DNA of 64,000 nucleotides from Clostridiales bacterium (GTDB taxonomy: Bacteria; Bacillota; Clostridia; Peptostreptococcales; Anaerovoracaceae): positions 24,441-88,440 of the forward strand of contig QXXF01000024.1 of the NCBI GenBank assembly GCA_009911365.1, given 5' to 3'. The notes beneath the pieces were generated by a model. That model did no database searches. It saw only the letters and a program-made list of their open reading frames with translations, and was not told the DNA's origin. Shown piece by piece: positions 27,116-35,833 of the stretch. The position numbers were made by a program, and so were the translations under genes. Each line of letters opens with the position of its first letter. Position 1 is the stretch's first letter.

Positions 27116-28585
27116 GTGGATGAGAACGTTAAAAAAATCAACAGTATTTTAGTGAATCTGTTCAACATGGTGCTGAAACTAGAGGAAAAGGCCATAAAAG
27201 AATCCACCCGCAGAGACTTATCCCTTACAGAACTGCACACATTAGTCGCGATTGGAGAAGGGAAAGCCAAAACCATGAGCCAGGTGGCGGCTTCCCTAAA
27301 AATCAGCGTTAGCACACTGACCACAGCGGTCAATAGGCTGGTGAAAAAAGGCTATGCGCATCGATTCCGTATTCCTGAAGATCGGCGGATCGTCAAGGTA
27401 GAGTTAACGGAGATCGGGATAGAAGCGGTGCGGGAACATGAAGCGTTTCATACGGTCATGATTTCAGAGGCGATTTCTCAAATACCAGAAGATCAAATAG
27501 GGAAATTCATCGACTCAATCGACAATATCAACGAGTATCTTTTAATGCGCAAGCACCCGCCAGCGAGGACGCCAGGCCCCTTTACCATGAAGCCACTAAA
27601 ACTGGGGCGCATTTTTGTGCCAGTGCCTTTGTTTCAAGGCGCACTTAGTATCGGCTTGTCAAAGAGCCGCCTAGCTTCGGCTGTGGCAAAAGAGGGAGGC
27701 GTAGGGATCATCGCTGCGTCAAAGATCGGATACCAGGAGCATGACTTTCAGGAAAACCCTGTAGAAGCCAACAAACGGGTACTGCGGCAGGAAATCAAGA
27801 AAGCTTTGGATTTGACGATAGACTGTAAGGAGCGGGGACCGATCGGCGTGAACATCATGTGGTCGTCCCATCACTGCGAGGAATATGTGAAAGCTGCCGT
27901 TTCCGCAGGGGCAGAGCTGATCGTCTGCGGCGGTGGGATCCCTACAAAGCTTCCTGCTTACTGCAGGGATAAAAAAGTAGCGTTGGTCCCCATTGTATCA
28001 TCGAAACGCGCCGCTAATATCATTATCCGGAACTGGACGAAAAAGTATAATCGGACACCGGATGGATTTATTTTTCAGGGTCCCTTGGCCGGCGGCTATC
28101 TAGGCATCAAAGAGTCCCAGATGGAAGCGGCGGCGGAAGACTTTTATAAAAACATTGCGGATATTAAAGGAGAGTTAGAGGATCTAGGCGACTGTCCACT
28201 GATCGTCTGCGGCGGCATTTATACGAGAAGCGACGCAGAAAAAGCATATGCTTATGGCGCAGATGGCTTTCAACTGGGGACTCGGTTTGTGACCACCCAG
28301 GAATGCGATGCTAGCGAAGCGTTCAAGCAAGCCTATCTCAACTGTAGAGAGCAGGATATTACTATCATCACAAGCCCAGAGGGGTTCCCTGGAAGAGTCA
28401 TTGAAAACCAGTGTGTGCCTCGGGTCAGTAAAGAGCCATGGCGTATCATGGAGGGTCTGCTCAATGCCTCACGCGGTGATTTGGAGCATGGTTTGATTTT
28501 TTGCGGCGGCAAAATACATAAAGCTGAGAAGATCGAAACCGTGGCGGACATTTTCAGAGAATTTACAGAAGGTGCGTGTCAATAA
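27116..28585 (+). CDS. MarR-family regulator fused to a FabK/nitronate-monooxygenase-like flavin barrel
   Basis: One uninterrupted 489-residue frame with two domains. Residues ~1-145 form a MarR winged helix (MSQVAASLKISVSTLTTAVN and the wing RFRIPEDRRIVKVELTEIG), like FabT, the fatty acid synthesis repressor. After a proline-rich linker (HPPARTPGPF), residues ~160-489 form an FMN-type TIM barrel like FabK: VAKEGGVGIIAAS, the phosphate-binding LIVCGGIYTRSDA and GFQLGTRFVTTQE. The His of FabK (AGGHIG) is Tyr328 here (AGGYLG), so it is probably not a functional enoyl reductase. GTG 27116 has AAGGAG nine bases upstream; TTG 27095 is a less likely start. It is last in the fab operon and the likely repressor at 22615-22631. 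Confidence 0.85.
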   Translation: MDENVKKINSILVNLFNMVLKLEEKAIKESTRRDLSLTELHTLVAIGEGKAKTMSQVAASLKISVSTLTTAVNRLVKKGYAHRFRIPEDRRIVKVELTEIGIEAVREHEAFHTVMISEAISQIPEDQIGKFIDSIDNINEYLLMRKHPPARTPGPFTMKPLKLGRIFVPVPLFQGALSIGLSKSRLASAVAKEGGVGIIAASKIGYQEHDFQENPVEANKRVLRQEIKKALDLTIDCKERGPIGVNIMWSSHHCEEYVKAAVSAGAELIVCGGGIPTKLPAYCRDKKVALVPIVSSKRAANIIIRNWTKKYNRTPDGFIFQGPLAGGYLGIKESQMEAAAEDFYKNIADIKGELEDLGDCPLIVCGGIYTRSDAEKAYAYGADGFQLGTRFVTTQECDASEAFKQAYLNCREQDITIITSPEGFPGRVIENQCVPRVSKEPWRIMEGLLNASRGDLEHGLIFCGGKIHKAEKIETVADIFREFTEGACQ

Positions 28586-28601
28586 TTAAGGAGAGATTCT
28601 C

Positions 28602-31600
28602 ATGCTACGGATTTTCTATGGGCGAGAAAATATCAATAAAGAGCGATTTTTGTTCGATTCCATAAAGGGCAAGACTTTACTGCTGGTGCCGGATCAGTTT
28701 ACTTTACAGGCGGAGCGGGACGCTTTTTTTTATCTGGGCGCAAAAGGCCTGATGGACCTGGAGGTGGTCAGTATTTCGCGCCTTGGGCTGAAAGTTCTGG
28801 CAGAAACGGGAGGCGGCAGGACCGCCTTGATCGACAAATATGGTCGGCATATGCTTCTGACAAAAATTCTTGCTGAAAACAGAGAACGGTTGGGCATATA
28901 CAGAGGGCTGGAGCAAAAACAGTCCTTTATTGAAATGGTCAATAACTTTATTTCCGAGCTCAAGCAATATGGAGTTGGTCCGGCAGAGTTAGAGATGCTT
29001 TCCGCAGAACTAGGGGAAACCGCTTTCCTGAAAAAAAAGCTAAAGGACATCAGTTTGATCTTCAAGTGCTACGAAGAGCAGATACAGGGGAAATATCTGG
29101 ACACAGAAGATTATGTGAGCCTGTATGCTGACAAGATCCAAGAATCACAAATGATCCAGGACTCAGAGATCTGGGTCTTTGGGTTTGATGCCTTTACCCC
29201 GAAAAATATAGAAGTAATTGGAAGATTGATGAAATCAGCGCCTCAGGTGAATTTGATTTTGACATGCGATGCGGGAGGACGAGATGATGAGCTATTTTCT
29301 CTGACAAAGGGGATCATGACTCGATTCTGTGACTTGGCGGAGGAGGAGCGCGTTCCTTGGGAAAAAAGGCGGATCGCGAGCAATTACGAGATCAAAGATA
29401 AAAAAGAGGCGATCGCAGGCTTAGAACAGGAGCTGTATTCCATACCAGCAAAAAAGCTTTCAGACTGCAAAGGTATCACTTTAGTAAAAGCAGCCAACTT
29501 TTACAGTGAAGCGGAGTCTGCGGCAGCAAAGGTCTTATCCTTGGTTCGAGATCAGGGTTTGGCTTATCATGAAATCATCCTCATCTGTAACGATATGGAA
29601 ACGAGGGGCAGTATCGCTAAGCGTGTATTTTCCCAATATGGGATTGATCTGTTTTTAGATAAAAAGCAAAGCATCCTTCATAATCCAGCATCCGTGTTTC
29701 TCTTATCCCTATTGGACGTGAGCAGCAAGGGATATCGCACGGAACAATTGTTTCGCCTTTTAAAAACAGGACTCACGCCTTTGTCTTGGGAGCAGATCGA
29801 ACGCCTGGAGAATTACGCTCGTAAATATCGGATTCGGGGCAATCGGTGGAAGTTGCCATTTACCAGGGGTGCTAGTGAATACAGACCAGAGGTATGGGTA
29901 GAGCTGGAAGAAAGCCGAAGCCAGGTAGTGGCAATCATCGAGCCCTTCCAGGAGCGCTTCGCGAAGGGAAGAACGGTCAAAGAGCGGGTACGGATCTTAT
30001 ATCAGTATCTGGCGGAAGACTGCGGCCTGCCGCAGAAATTAGAAGACCTGATGGAACTTCAGCAGCAGCGAGGCTTTTTTGAAGCAGCAGGGGAAACTGC
30101 GCAAGTATGGGGGATTCTCATGGATGTGTTGGATCAATTTGTGGAAATCGTTGGTGAGGAGTTACTGTTAGCGGAAAGCTTTGGCGATATTCTAAAAGCA
30201 GGGCTTGAATCCATTGAGGTGGGACTGTTGCCGCCCTCTGCGGATGGGCTGATCATGGGGACCATGCAGAGGACTAGGAGCAGTCATGTGAAGGCTATGT
30301 TGGTCTTAGGCGCAAATGAAGGACTGTTGCCTGCTTCCGCACCTATGGAGAGTATCCTCAATGAAGATGAAAAACGATTTTTATCAGAACAGGAAATCGA
30401 GATCTGTAAGGTGGAGGAAATACGGAGGCAAGAGGAAAAGCTGGCGATCTACAAAAATTTGTCTCGTCCCTCCCAGGCCTTATGGATCAGCTATTCTGTT
30501 TCTGACAAAGATGGCAGGGAAACAAAGCCGTCTCAAATCATTACAAAGCTGAAAGATATTTATCCACAGCTTATAGTGGAGCCGGACATTGTCAGCAGCG
30601 GCAGCGCAAAGACTCTCGTGCAGGCAGAAAATGCGACCATGGAGCATTTGACGGAAGCCCTGCGCCGCATGATGGATGGATGCGTTCTGGACCCGGTTTG
30701 GGAAACAACTGCTGGATGGTATCAGAAAATGGGGCGACTTTCTGCGGTAAAAGACGGACTGTTTTTTACAAATAAGCAGGAACGACTCAAACAGCAATTT
30801 GTGCGAGACCTTTATAAAAAGGCATCCGAACAAGAGGAATTGACCGTGAGCCCATCCAGGTTGGAACGATACAGCCGCTGCCCCTTTTCCCACTTTATTG
30901 CCTATGGTGTCCGCCCGGAGGAAGAGCGGATCCATCAGGTAGGAGGCAGAGAGCTAGGTGATTTGTATCATACTTGTTTGATGGAAATTTCCAAATGGCT
31001 CACCCAAGAGGGCGTTCCTGTAAACCACCCACAATCTCGGTGGATGACAGTTTCCAAGGAGGAATGCGAGGAAAAGATAAAGGACATTATCAAGGAGGAA
31101 ACCACAGGATACAAAGAAGGGCTGATGGCTGAGGGAAAGGAAGAACAATACCGCACAGGCCGGCTTTTGGAAATCTGCAATGAAATCAGCTGGATACTCA
31201 TTGACCATGTGCGCCGAGGAAGCATCCATACTATAGCGTTTGAACAGGCTTTTGGCAGGGGCAGGAGCATCCGGCCGATCACAGTAGCAACAGAACAGGG
31301 ACAGGTCATGATCGAAGGGAAGATCGACCGAGTGGATATTTTGGAAGATGGCCGAGTCAAGATCATTGACTATAAGACAGGTCAGGAGAAATTCGATAGG
31401 AAAGAAGCGGAAAAGGGATTCCGCCTGCAATTAATGCTGTATCTTCGAGCGGCGCAGCAACAGGAGCGTGAACCCGCAGGCGTTTTTTATTTCCTCATCC
31501 GGGAACCATCCGTCAGTGCGGAAGCTATATTGCCAGAGGCGTTCTCCGAGAAAGTGGAGCAAGAAGCCAAAAAAGCATGTCGCATGGATGGAATCATGGT

Positions 31601-31910
31601 AGATGATCCGCAAGTGATCGGGCATATCGCAGGAGCGTTTTCCGGGTATTCCGATATCGTGCCTGTGCGCCGGACCCAAAAGGGCATCACGGGAACTGGA
31701 CCAGATAAACTTTTGGAAGAAGAGGATTTCCGAAGCCTGCAGCATACAGTGGATGAAAAAATTAATGAAATCTGCGGTGGCCTGCTGAGCGGAAATATTG
31801 AAATCAGGCCGAAAAAGTCAGGCGATATGAGTGCATGCGCATATTGTCAGTACAAGGGGATTTGTCAGTTTGATTTGGCATTCGAGGGCTGCAAATATGA
31901 AATCATATAA
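28602..31910 (+). CDS. addB: AddB-type helicase-nuclease subunit
   Basis: A 1102-residue protein of the AddB/RexB family, which with AddA processes double-strand DNA ends for recombination. The degenerate N-terminal ATP loop region reads FYGRENINKERF. The C-terminal RecB-like nuclease has GKIDRVDILE and IIDYKTGQ. An iron-sulfur cluster is formed by one Cys before the nuclease (RYSRCPFSHF) and three after it (CAYCQYKGIC). GGAGAG precedes ATG 28602, and the gene follows the fab operon by 16 bp. addA, its usual neighbour, does not follow; a ferredoxin-nitroreductase gene does. Confidence 0.9.
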   Translation: MLRIFYGRENINKERFLFDSIKGKTLLLVPDQFTLQAERDAFFYLGAKGLMDLEVVSISRLGLKVLAETGGGRTALIDKYGRHMLLTKILAENRERLGIYRGLEQKQSFIEMVNNFISELKQYGVGPAELEMLSAELGETAFLKKKLKDISLIFKCYEEQIQGKYLDTEDYVSLYADKIQESQMIQDSEIWVFGFDAFTPKNIEVIGRLMKSAPQVNLILTCDAGGRDDELFSLTKGIMTRFCDLAEEERVPWEKRRIASNYEIKDKKEAIAGLEQELYSIPAKKLSDCKGITLVKAANFYSEAESAAAKVLSLVRDQGLAYHEIILICNDMETRGSIAKRVFSQYGIDLFLDKKQSILHNPASVFLLSLLDVSSKGYRTEQLFRLLKTGLTPLSWEQIERLENYARKYRIRGNRWKLPFTRGASEYRPEVWVELEESRSQVVAIIEPFQERFAKGRTVKERVRILYQYLAEDCGLPQKLEDLMELQQQRGFFEAAGETAQVWGILMDVLDQFVEIVGEELLLAESFGDILKAGLESIEVGLLPPSADGLIMGTMQRTRSSHVKAMLVLGANEGLLPASAPMESILNEDEKRFLSEQEIEICKVEEIRRQEEKLAIYKNLSRPSQALWISYSVSDKDGRETKPSQIITKLKDIYPQLIVEPDIVSSGSAKTLVQAENATMEHLTEALRRMMDGCVLDPVWETTAGWYQKMGRLSAVKDGLFFTNKQERLKQQFVRDLYKKASEQEELTVSPSRLERYSRCPFSHFIAYGVRPEEERIHQVGGRELGDLYHTCLMEISKWLTQEGVPVNHPQSRWMTVSKEECEEKIKDIIKEETTGYKEGLMAEGKEEQYRTGRLLEICNEISWILIDHVRRGSIHTIAFEQAFGRGRSIRPITVATEQGQVMIEGKIDRVDILEDGRVKIIDYKTGQEKFDRKEAEKGFRLQLMLYLRAAQQQEREPAGVFYFLIREPSVSAEAILPEAFSEKVEQEAKKACRMDGIMVDDPQVIGHIAGAFSGYSDIVPVRRTQKGITGTGPDKLLEEEDFRSLQHTVDEKINEICGGLLSGNIEIRPKKSGDMSACAYCQYKGICQFDLAFEGCKYEII

Positions 31911-31926
31911 ATATGGAGGATAGGAA

Positions 31927-32715
31927 ATGATTCAAATCAATAGGGAAAAGTGCGTTGGATGTTTGAAGTGCATGAAAGTCTGTCCATTTACCGTATTGGG
32001 CGCAAAAGCAGGAAGGCCTTATTTAAAAGAGGGGAAGGTGTGCTTGAAATGTATGCACTGCGCCGCTGCTTGTCCAAAGGAAGCGATCTCCTTTGACGGC
32101 AGGGACGCAGTGCTGCTTCGAGACATGCCAGAGCTTCCAGAGCGCTTTCCCGAGGCATTGGAGCAGCATATTCAAACAAGGCGGTCCTATCGTCATTTTG
32201 AAGATCAGCCCGTGGATAGGAACACCTTGCGAAACGCACTAGAGGTGGCATCCTGGGCACCGAGCGCAAAAAACCAACATCCAGCAAAATGGATTGTCAT
32301 AGACTCCAAAGATGTGATCCAGGATATGATGGAATGTATCTTGGAGTACGTGAAAAAGACTGGTAATTCTCCTGAAATCGCCAGTGAATATGAAAATGAA
32401 GGCAACAATGTCGTTATAGGCACAGCACCAACTCTGATTTTGTGTTATGGCAGAAACAATGCGATCAATTCGCCTCAGGATGTGGCAATCGCAATGGCTA
32501 CTGCGGAGTTGATCCTTCAAGCCAGAGGCGTAGGCACCTGTTGGGCAGGCTATTTGACCCGATTGTGCAATGCGATTCCAAAATTGCGGGAACTGTTGCC
32601 AAATCTTCCGGAAAACAATAGCTTTTATGGAGCGTTCATGGCAGGATATCCCAAAGAGGAAACATACCTGCGGATTCCGGAAAGGCTAAAACGTGCTGAC
32701 ATCCAGTGGGTATAA
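31927..32715 (+). CDS. Ferredoxin-domain nitroreductase family protein
   Basis: A 262-residue redox enzyme. Residues 1-60 form a 2[4Fe-4S] ferredoxin (CVGCLKCMKVCP and CLKCMHCAAACP). Residues ~75-260 form an FMN-binding nitroreductase fold (TRRSYRHFEDQPV, WAPSAKNQHPAKW, and GVGTCWAGYL at the dimer interface). Such fusions are common in Clostridia and carry electrons from the Fe-S clusters to flavin for reducing nitro or other unsaturated substrates; the substrate here is unknown. TGGAGGA precedes ATG 31927, 16 bp after addB, so co-transcription is likely. Confidence 0.9.
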   Translation: MIQINREKCVGCLKCMKVCPFTVLGAKAGRPYLKEGKVCLKCMHCAAACPKEAISFDGRDAVLLRDMPELPERFPEALEQHIQTRRSYRHFEDQPVDRNTLRNALEVASWAPSAKNQHPAKWIVIDSKDVIQDMMECILEYVKKTGNSPEIASEYENEGNNVVIGTAPTLILCYGRNNAINSPQDVAIAMATAELILQARGVGTCWAGYLTRLCNAIPKLRELLPNLPENNSFYGAFMAGYPKEETYLRIPERLKRADIQWV

Positions 32716-32744
32716 ATTTCAACATTACTTTGACATATTCAACA

Positions 32745-33122
32745 TTAGGAATAGGAAGTAGTAGGAGTTCGGGTTTCTTGTTGGTGAGCTGTTGTTTGTT
32801 TTTCTTGCAAGAGATAGATTGTAAGAATTGAGATGAACTGGGCGGAAGTGGGTTTACTGCAGTTCCCGCCTTTTGACAGCTTTTTTAAAAGGTCCGGATT
32901 CTGCGTCCAGGCTACACGGACGACTGTTCGGATATTGCGCTCCACACAGCTTGCGGTCGTATTATAATGTCGTGCGACTGCGGGATAGAGCCTCTTTGTT
33001 ACAAGTGACAGCCGTTCCATGTCTTCCATGGCTAAGTTGACCGCAAGAGAGACATAGCAAAAACCAGTGTAATTTGCGGTGATACCAAGGGAGTTTAATA
33101 ATTCATGTATTCTGTTTATCAT
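32745..33122 (-). CDS. Stand-alone Spo0A C-terminal-type DNA-binding protein
   Basis: A 125-residue protein matching only the effector (DNA-binding) domain of Spo0A. Residues ~1-85 include INRIHELLNSLGITANYTGF, VTKRLYPAVARHYNTTASCV and ERNIRTVVRVAWTQN, the helices that read the 0A box. There is no receiver domain and so no phosphorylation site; the last ~40 residues are Thr/Gln-rich and unlike Spo0A. It could act at 0A boxes independently of the phosphorelay or modulate Spo0A, which is inference. The ribosome binding site is weak (GAGG about 20 bases upstream). It converges with the nitroreductase gene. Confidence 0.82.
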   Translation of the reverse strand: MINRIHELLNSLGITANYTGFCYVSLAVNLAMEDMERLSLVTKRLYPAVARHYNTTASCVERNIRTVVRVAWTQNPDLLKKLSKGGNCSKPTSAQFISILTIYLLQEKQTTAHQQETRTPTTSYS

Positions 33123-33195
33123 TTTCGTTTCATCTTTCTGACCTCACAAGTAATATTAATTTTGAAGCAAAAGGAAATAGATGAATCATTCCACA

Positions 33196-33222
33196 TGTGA
33201 CAAATTTTGCTATTATGTCACA
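33196..33222. promoter_or_regulatory. Inverted repeat upstream of the Spo0A_C-like gene
   Basis: TGTGACA (33196-33202) and TGTCACA (33216-33222) are inverted copies 13 bp apart, 74 bp upstream of the gene, in the position of an operator. The regulator is unknown. In the remaining 613-bp gap to the tRNA I see no gene that I can support. Confidence 0.45.
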
Positions 33223-33696
33223 AAATATTGCTTCTATATTACAAGGATAACGGAAAAGAATGGAAAAAGAAAGAACAAGATATTGGACTTTTGTAGTCAT
33301 TTAAGGGCGTAATATTTTGGGAATTTTAATTCTGCTGGGTGGGGAGATAAAGGATTCGCGCCGGCATGGAGGGCATATGGTGGCCGCAGCAGTTTTGGAC
33401 AAGGATCAGGCCGGACGGCTTGACATCGGCTGCCTGTGCGTGCGATAGAAGTGGAGACAACTTTGAACTGTGACATATCGTGTGTCCGAGGAAGGTGCGC
33501 CTTTATAATATGCGTTAAAGGAATCCGTTGTTCATGCGATAAAAAGAATGTTTATAAATCCATAAATGCTTCCATTTTTCGCTGCCTTGGAGCAAACCCC
33601 AAAGAGTTTTCCCACACTAACTCCCACACCTGTACCGGGAAATAGGGGGAAAAAGCGGGATTTTTCGCCTAAAAAATGTAAACGCAGGAGAAAGAA

Positions 33697-33732
33697 AAAA
33701 CGCTTGAAACTGTTGGAATTTCAAGCGTTTTA
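33697..33732 (-). terminator. Terminator of the tRNA-Ala gene
   Basis: AAAACGCTTGAAA (33697-33709) pairs with TTTCAAGCGTTTT (33719-33731). Read on the minus strand it follows the tRNA by four bases and ends in six T. Confidence 0.85.
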
Positions 33733-33735
33733 CTT

Positions 33736-33811
33736 TGGTGGAGAATACGGGGCTCGAACCCGTGACCTCTTGACTGCCAGTCAAACGCGCTCCCAGCTGC
33801 GCCAATTCCCC
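33736..33811 (-). tRNA. tRNA-Ala (anticodon GGC)
   Basis: A 76-nt cloverleaf read on the minus strand, with the CCA end encoded (33736-33738). The acceptor stem GGGGAAT pairs with ATTCTCC and contains the G3-U70 wobble pair, the hallmark of alanine tRNA. The anticodon loop is CTGGCAG and the T-loop TTCGAGC. Confidence 0.95.
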
Positions 33812-34042
33812 ACGTTCAATTTAGTTACAAGAATCATTTTACTATGAGAAGCCACAGAAGTCAATTCAAAAAAAACAATTTTATCTACAAAAAACTCTCT
33901 ATAACCTTGTATTCAATCAAAAAATTTAGTAAGATAAGAAGCAGATACAATTTATGTAGATGATGATATAATGAACAAACTGAAAATTTTTAGGGAATGA
34001 TCAAAAAACAACCAATCACTGAAAATCAGAAAGAGGTCAGGT

Positions 34043-35833
34043 ATGGACAGAAGTGAAATCACAAGAAAGAGAAAAGAAGAAGTAGTAAAGTTACTTCAGA
34101 ATATGAACATAAAACAGGATCCAGGCGGCGGCTTTGCCCGTGAAGACGTGTATTCGTCCATGCAGGATTTGTGCAACTTTTATGAAGCCAGCATTGCGCA
34201 GCTGGAACAGGATTTCAATTATGAGTACAATACCATGCAGCAGGATATGCAGCAGCAGATCGACATGCAGCAGCAGGAAATCCAACAGCAAGCAGCCATA
34301 AAACAGCAAGAGATCCAACAGCAGGCAGCTATGCAGCAGCAAGAAATGCAGCAGAGACTCGAAGCTGCGCAGCAAGAAATGCAGCAGCGGATGAACGCAA
34401 TGCAGCAACAGGCTGCCGTGGAAAAGGAAAACATGGAGCGCTCTCTGGAACAGAGGGCCGCAGCGTTACGTCAGGAAGCGGAGCAGGCTGCGGAACAGAC
34501 CGCCGGAGCAAAGGTGCGCGAGCTCCAGCAAAAGCTCCAGAAATACGAAGCAAATAACGATGTTTACATAAACATGATGATGGAAGCCAAGAAAAACAGC
34601 AATGAAATTGTTTCCAGAGCAAGGGCAGAAGTCACACAGATGATGAACGAAGGAAAACAGCAGCTGGCCGAGTCCGAGAAAAAGCAGGAAGAAGAAAGGA
34701 TGCAGCTTCAGGCAGAGAAGGTAAAGACTCAGACCGAGTTACAGCAGGCTAGAGAAGAATTTGAACGGGAGACTCAAGAAGCTCGCCATCGTTTTGAAAT
34801 GGAAATGAAAGCACTGCGGGAAAAGGTGGAAGCTGACAAAGCGGAAACTGACATCCGTCTCAAAGCACAGAGGGAGCAGACCGAAGAGGACATCCAGCTG
34901 AGCAAGGCCAAGTCCCAGATGCAGATCGAAGCCGCATGGGCAGAAGCAGAAAAACAAATCAATGAAAAGCGCGCCCAGGTCAATGCGGAATTAGAATCCG
35001 AGCAAAAGCGCATCCGTTTGCAGCTGGATAGCGAACGGAGAAAACTGACGGATCAGTTGGAAGAACGCCAGCAGAAAGTGAACGCAGAGCTGGAAACAAA
35101 AGAAAAAAAGATTAACGATGAGTTGGAAAGCAGACAGGAACGTATCACCAGCCAGTTAGATGAGGAGCAAAAACGAGTTCGGGAAGAACTGGACGCAGAG
35201 AAAAAGAAAGTAAGAGAAGAACTAGCTGCTGAAAAGAAGAGAGTGCATGATGAGCTCGCCGCTGAACAGACGAGAATCAATGCGGAACTAAAAGCAAAAC
35301 AAGAGCGGGTCAACCATGATTTGGAAAGACGGCAGAAACAAGTTCGAGACGAGTTGGAAATCGAACAGCGGACCGTGCGGCAAGAAGTCGCTGCGGCCAG
35401 ATCAAAGAGCCAAGCAGAAGTCAAATCCGTACAGGAGCAGTTGACAAGGAACGTACAGCAGGCGAGAGAAAACTTCAATGCGGAGATTAAGGCGATGCGG
35501 GCGAACATGGAGATCGAGATGCAAAATGAAAAATCCATGGCTCGGGCTGAAATCAACAAAATGAAATCTGAAATGGAAGAGCAGAAGAGGGCTCTAGAAG
35601 CTCGCTTGGAAGAAGAAAGCAAGAATCTTCAGGAAGAAGAAAAGAAGCTTCAGCAGCAAAAATACAAATACAGCACTTATATCGAAAAAATCGAAAGCGA
35701 GTTTGGAAAAGTCAAGTCAGATATTACGAATGTGAGCGAAGCGCTCGAAGGAATCAGAAGCAAGCTCTACTTCTCTGAATCAAGTGATGATAGAGATGGT
35801 ATGAACCTTTTGGTGGGAATGGATGGCGAATAA
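34043..35833 (+). CDS. Giant coiled-coil protein with 11-residue repeats
   Basis: A 596-residue protein that is almost entirely charged helix, with no signal peptide or membrane segment. Residues 1-60 look like a small globular head (DVYSSMQDLCNFYEASIAQL). At 79-122 there are four Gln-rich 11-residue units (EIQQQAAIKQQ, EMQQRLEAAQQ). At ~312-454 there are thirteen tandem hendecads (KINDELESRQE, RVREELDAEKK, RVHDELAAEQT). The tail (YSTYIEKIESEFGKVKSDI) is less regular. The hendecad register predicts a long, slowly right-twisted coiled coil, as in cytoskeletal or scaffold proteins; a structural role is inference. GAGG precedes ATG 34043. It overlaps the signal peptidase gene by 11 bp. Confidence 0.85.
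   Translation: MDRSEITRKRKEEVVKLLQNMNIKQDPGGGFAREDVYSSMQDLCNFYEASIAQLEQDFNYEYNTMQQDMQQQIDMQQQEIQQQAAIKQQEIQQQAAMQQQEMQQRLEAAQQEMQQRMNAMQQQAAVEKENMERSLEQRAAALRQEAEQAAEQTAGAKVRELQQKLQKYEANNDVYINMMMEAKKNSNEIVSRARAEVTQMMNEGKQQLAESEKKQEEERMQLQAEKVKTQTELQQAREEFERETQEARHRFEMEMKALREKVEADKAETDIRLKAQREQTEEDIQLSKAKSQMQIEAAWAEAEKQINEKRAQVNAELESEQKRIRLQLDSERRKLTDQLEERQQKVNAELETKEKKINDELESRQERITSQLDEEQKRVREELDAEKKKVREELAAEKKRVHDELAAEQTRINAELKAKQERVNHDLERRQKQVRDELEIEQRTVRQEVAAARSKSQAEVKSVQEQLTRNVQQARENFNAEIKAMRANMEIEMQNEKSMARAEINKMKSEMEEQKRALEARLEEESKNLQEEEKKLQQQKYKYSTYIEKIESEFGKVKSDITNVSEALEGIRSKLYFSESSDDRDGMNLLVGMDGE

Noticed and set aside
33335-33449. A short frame (ILLGGEIKDSRRHGGHMV...) in the gap before tRNA-Ala
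   Set aside because: It looks protein-like for about 40 residues, but it lacks a start with a ribosome binding site and matches nothing I can name; at most a remnant.
34091-35622. Long Cys/Ser/Leu-rich open frames opposite the coiled-coil gene
   Set aside because: They mirror the Gln/Glu codon repeats of the real gene and have no ribosome binding sites.
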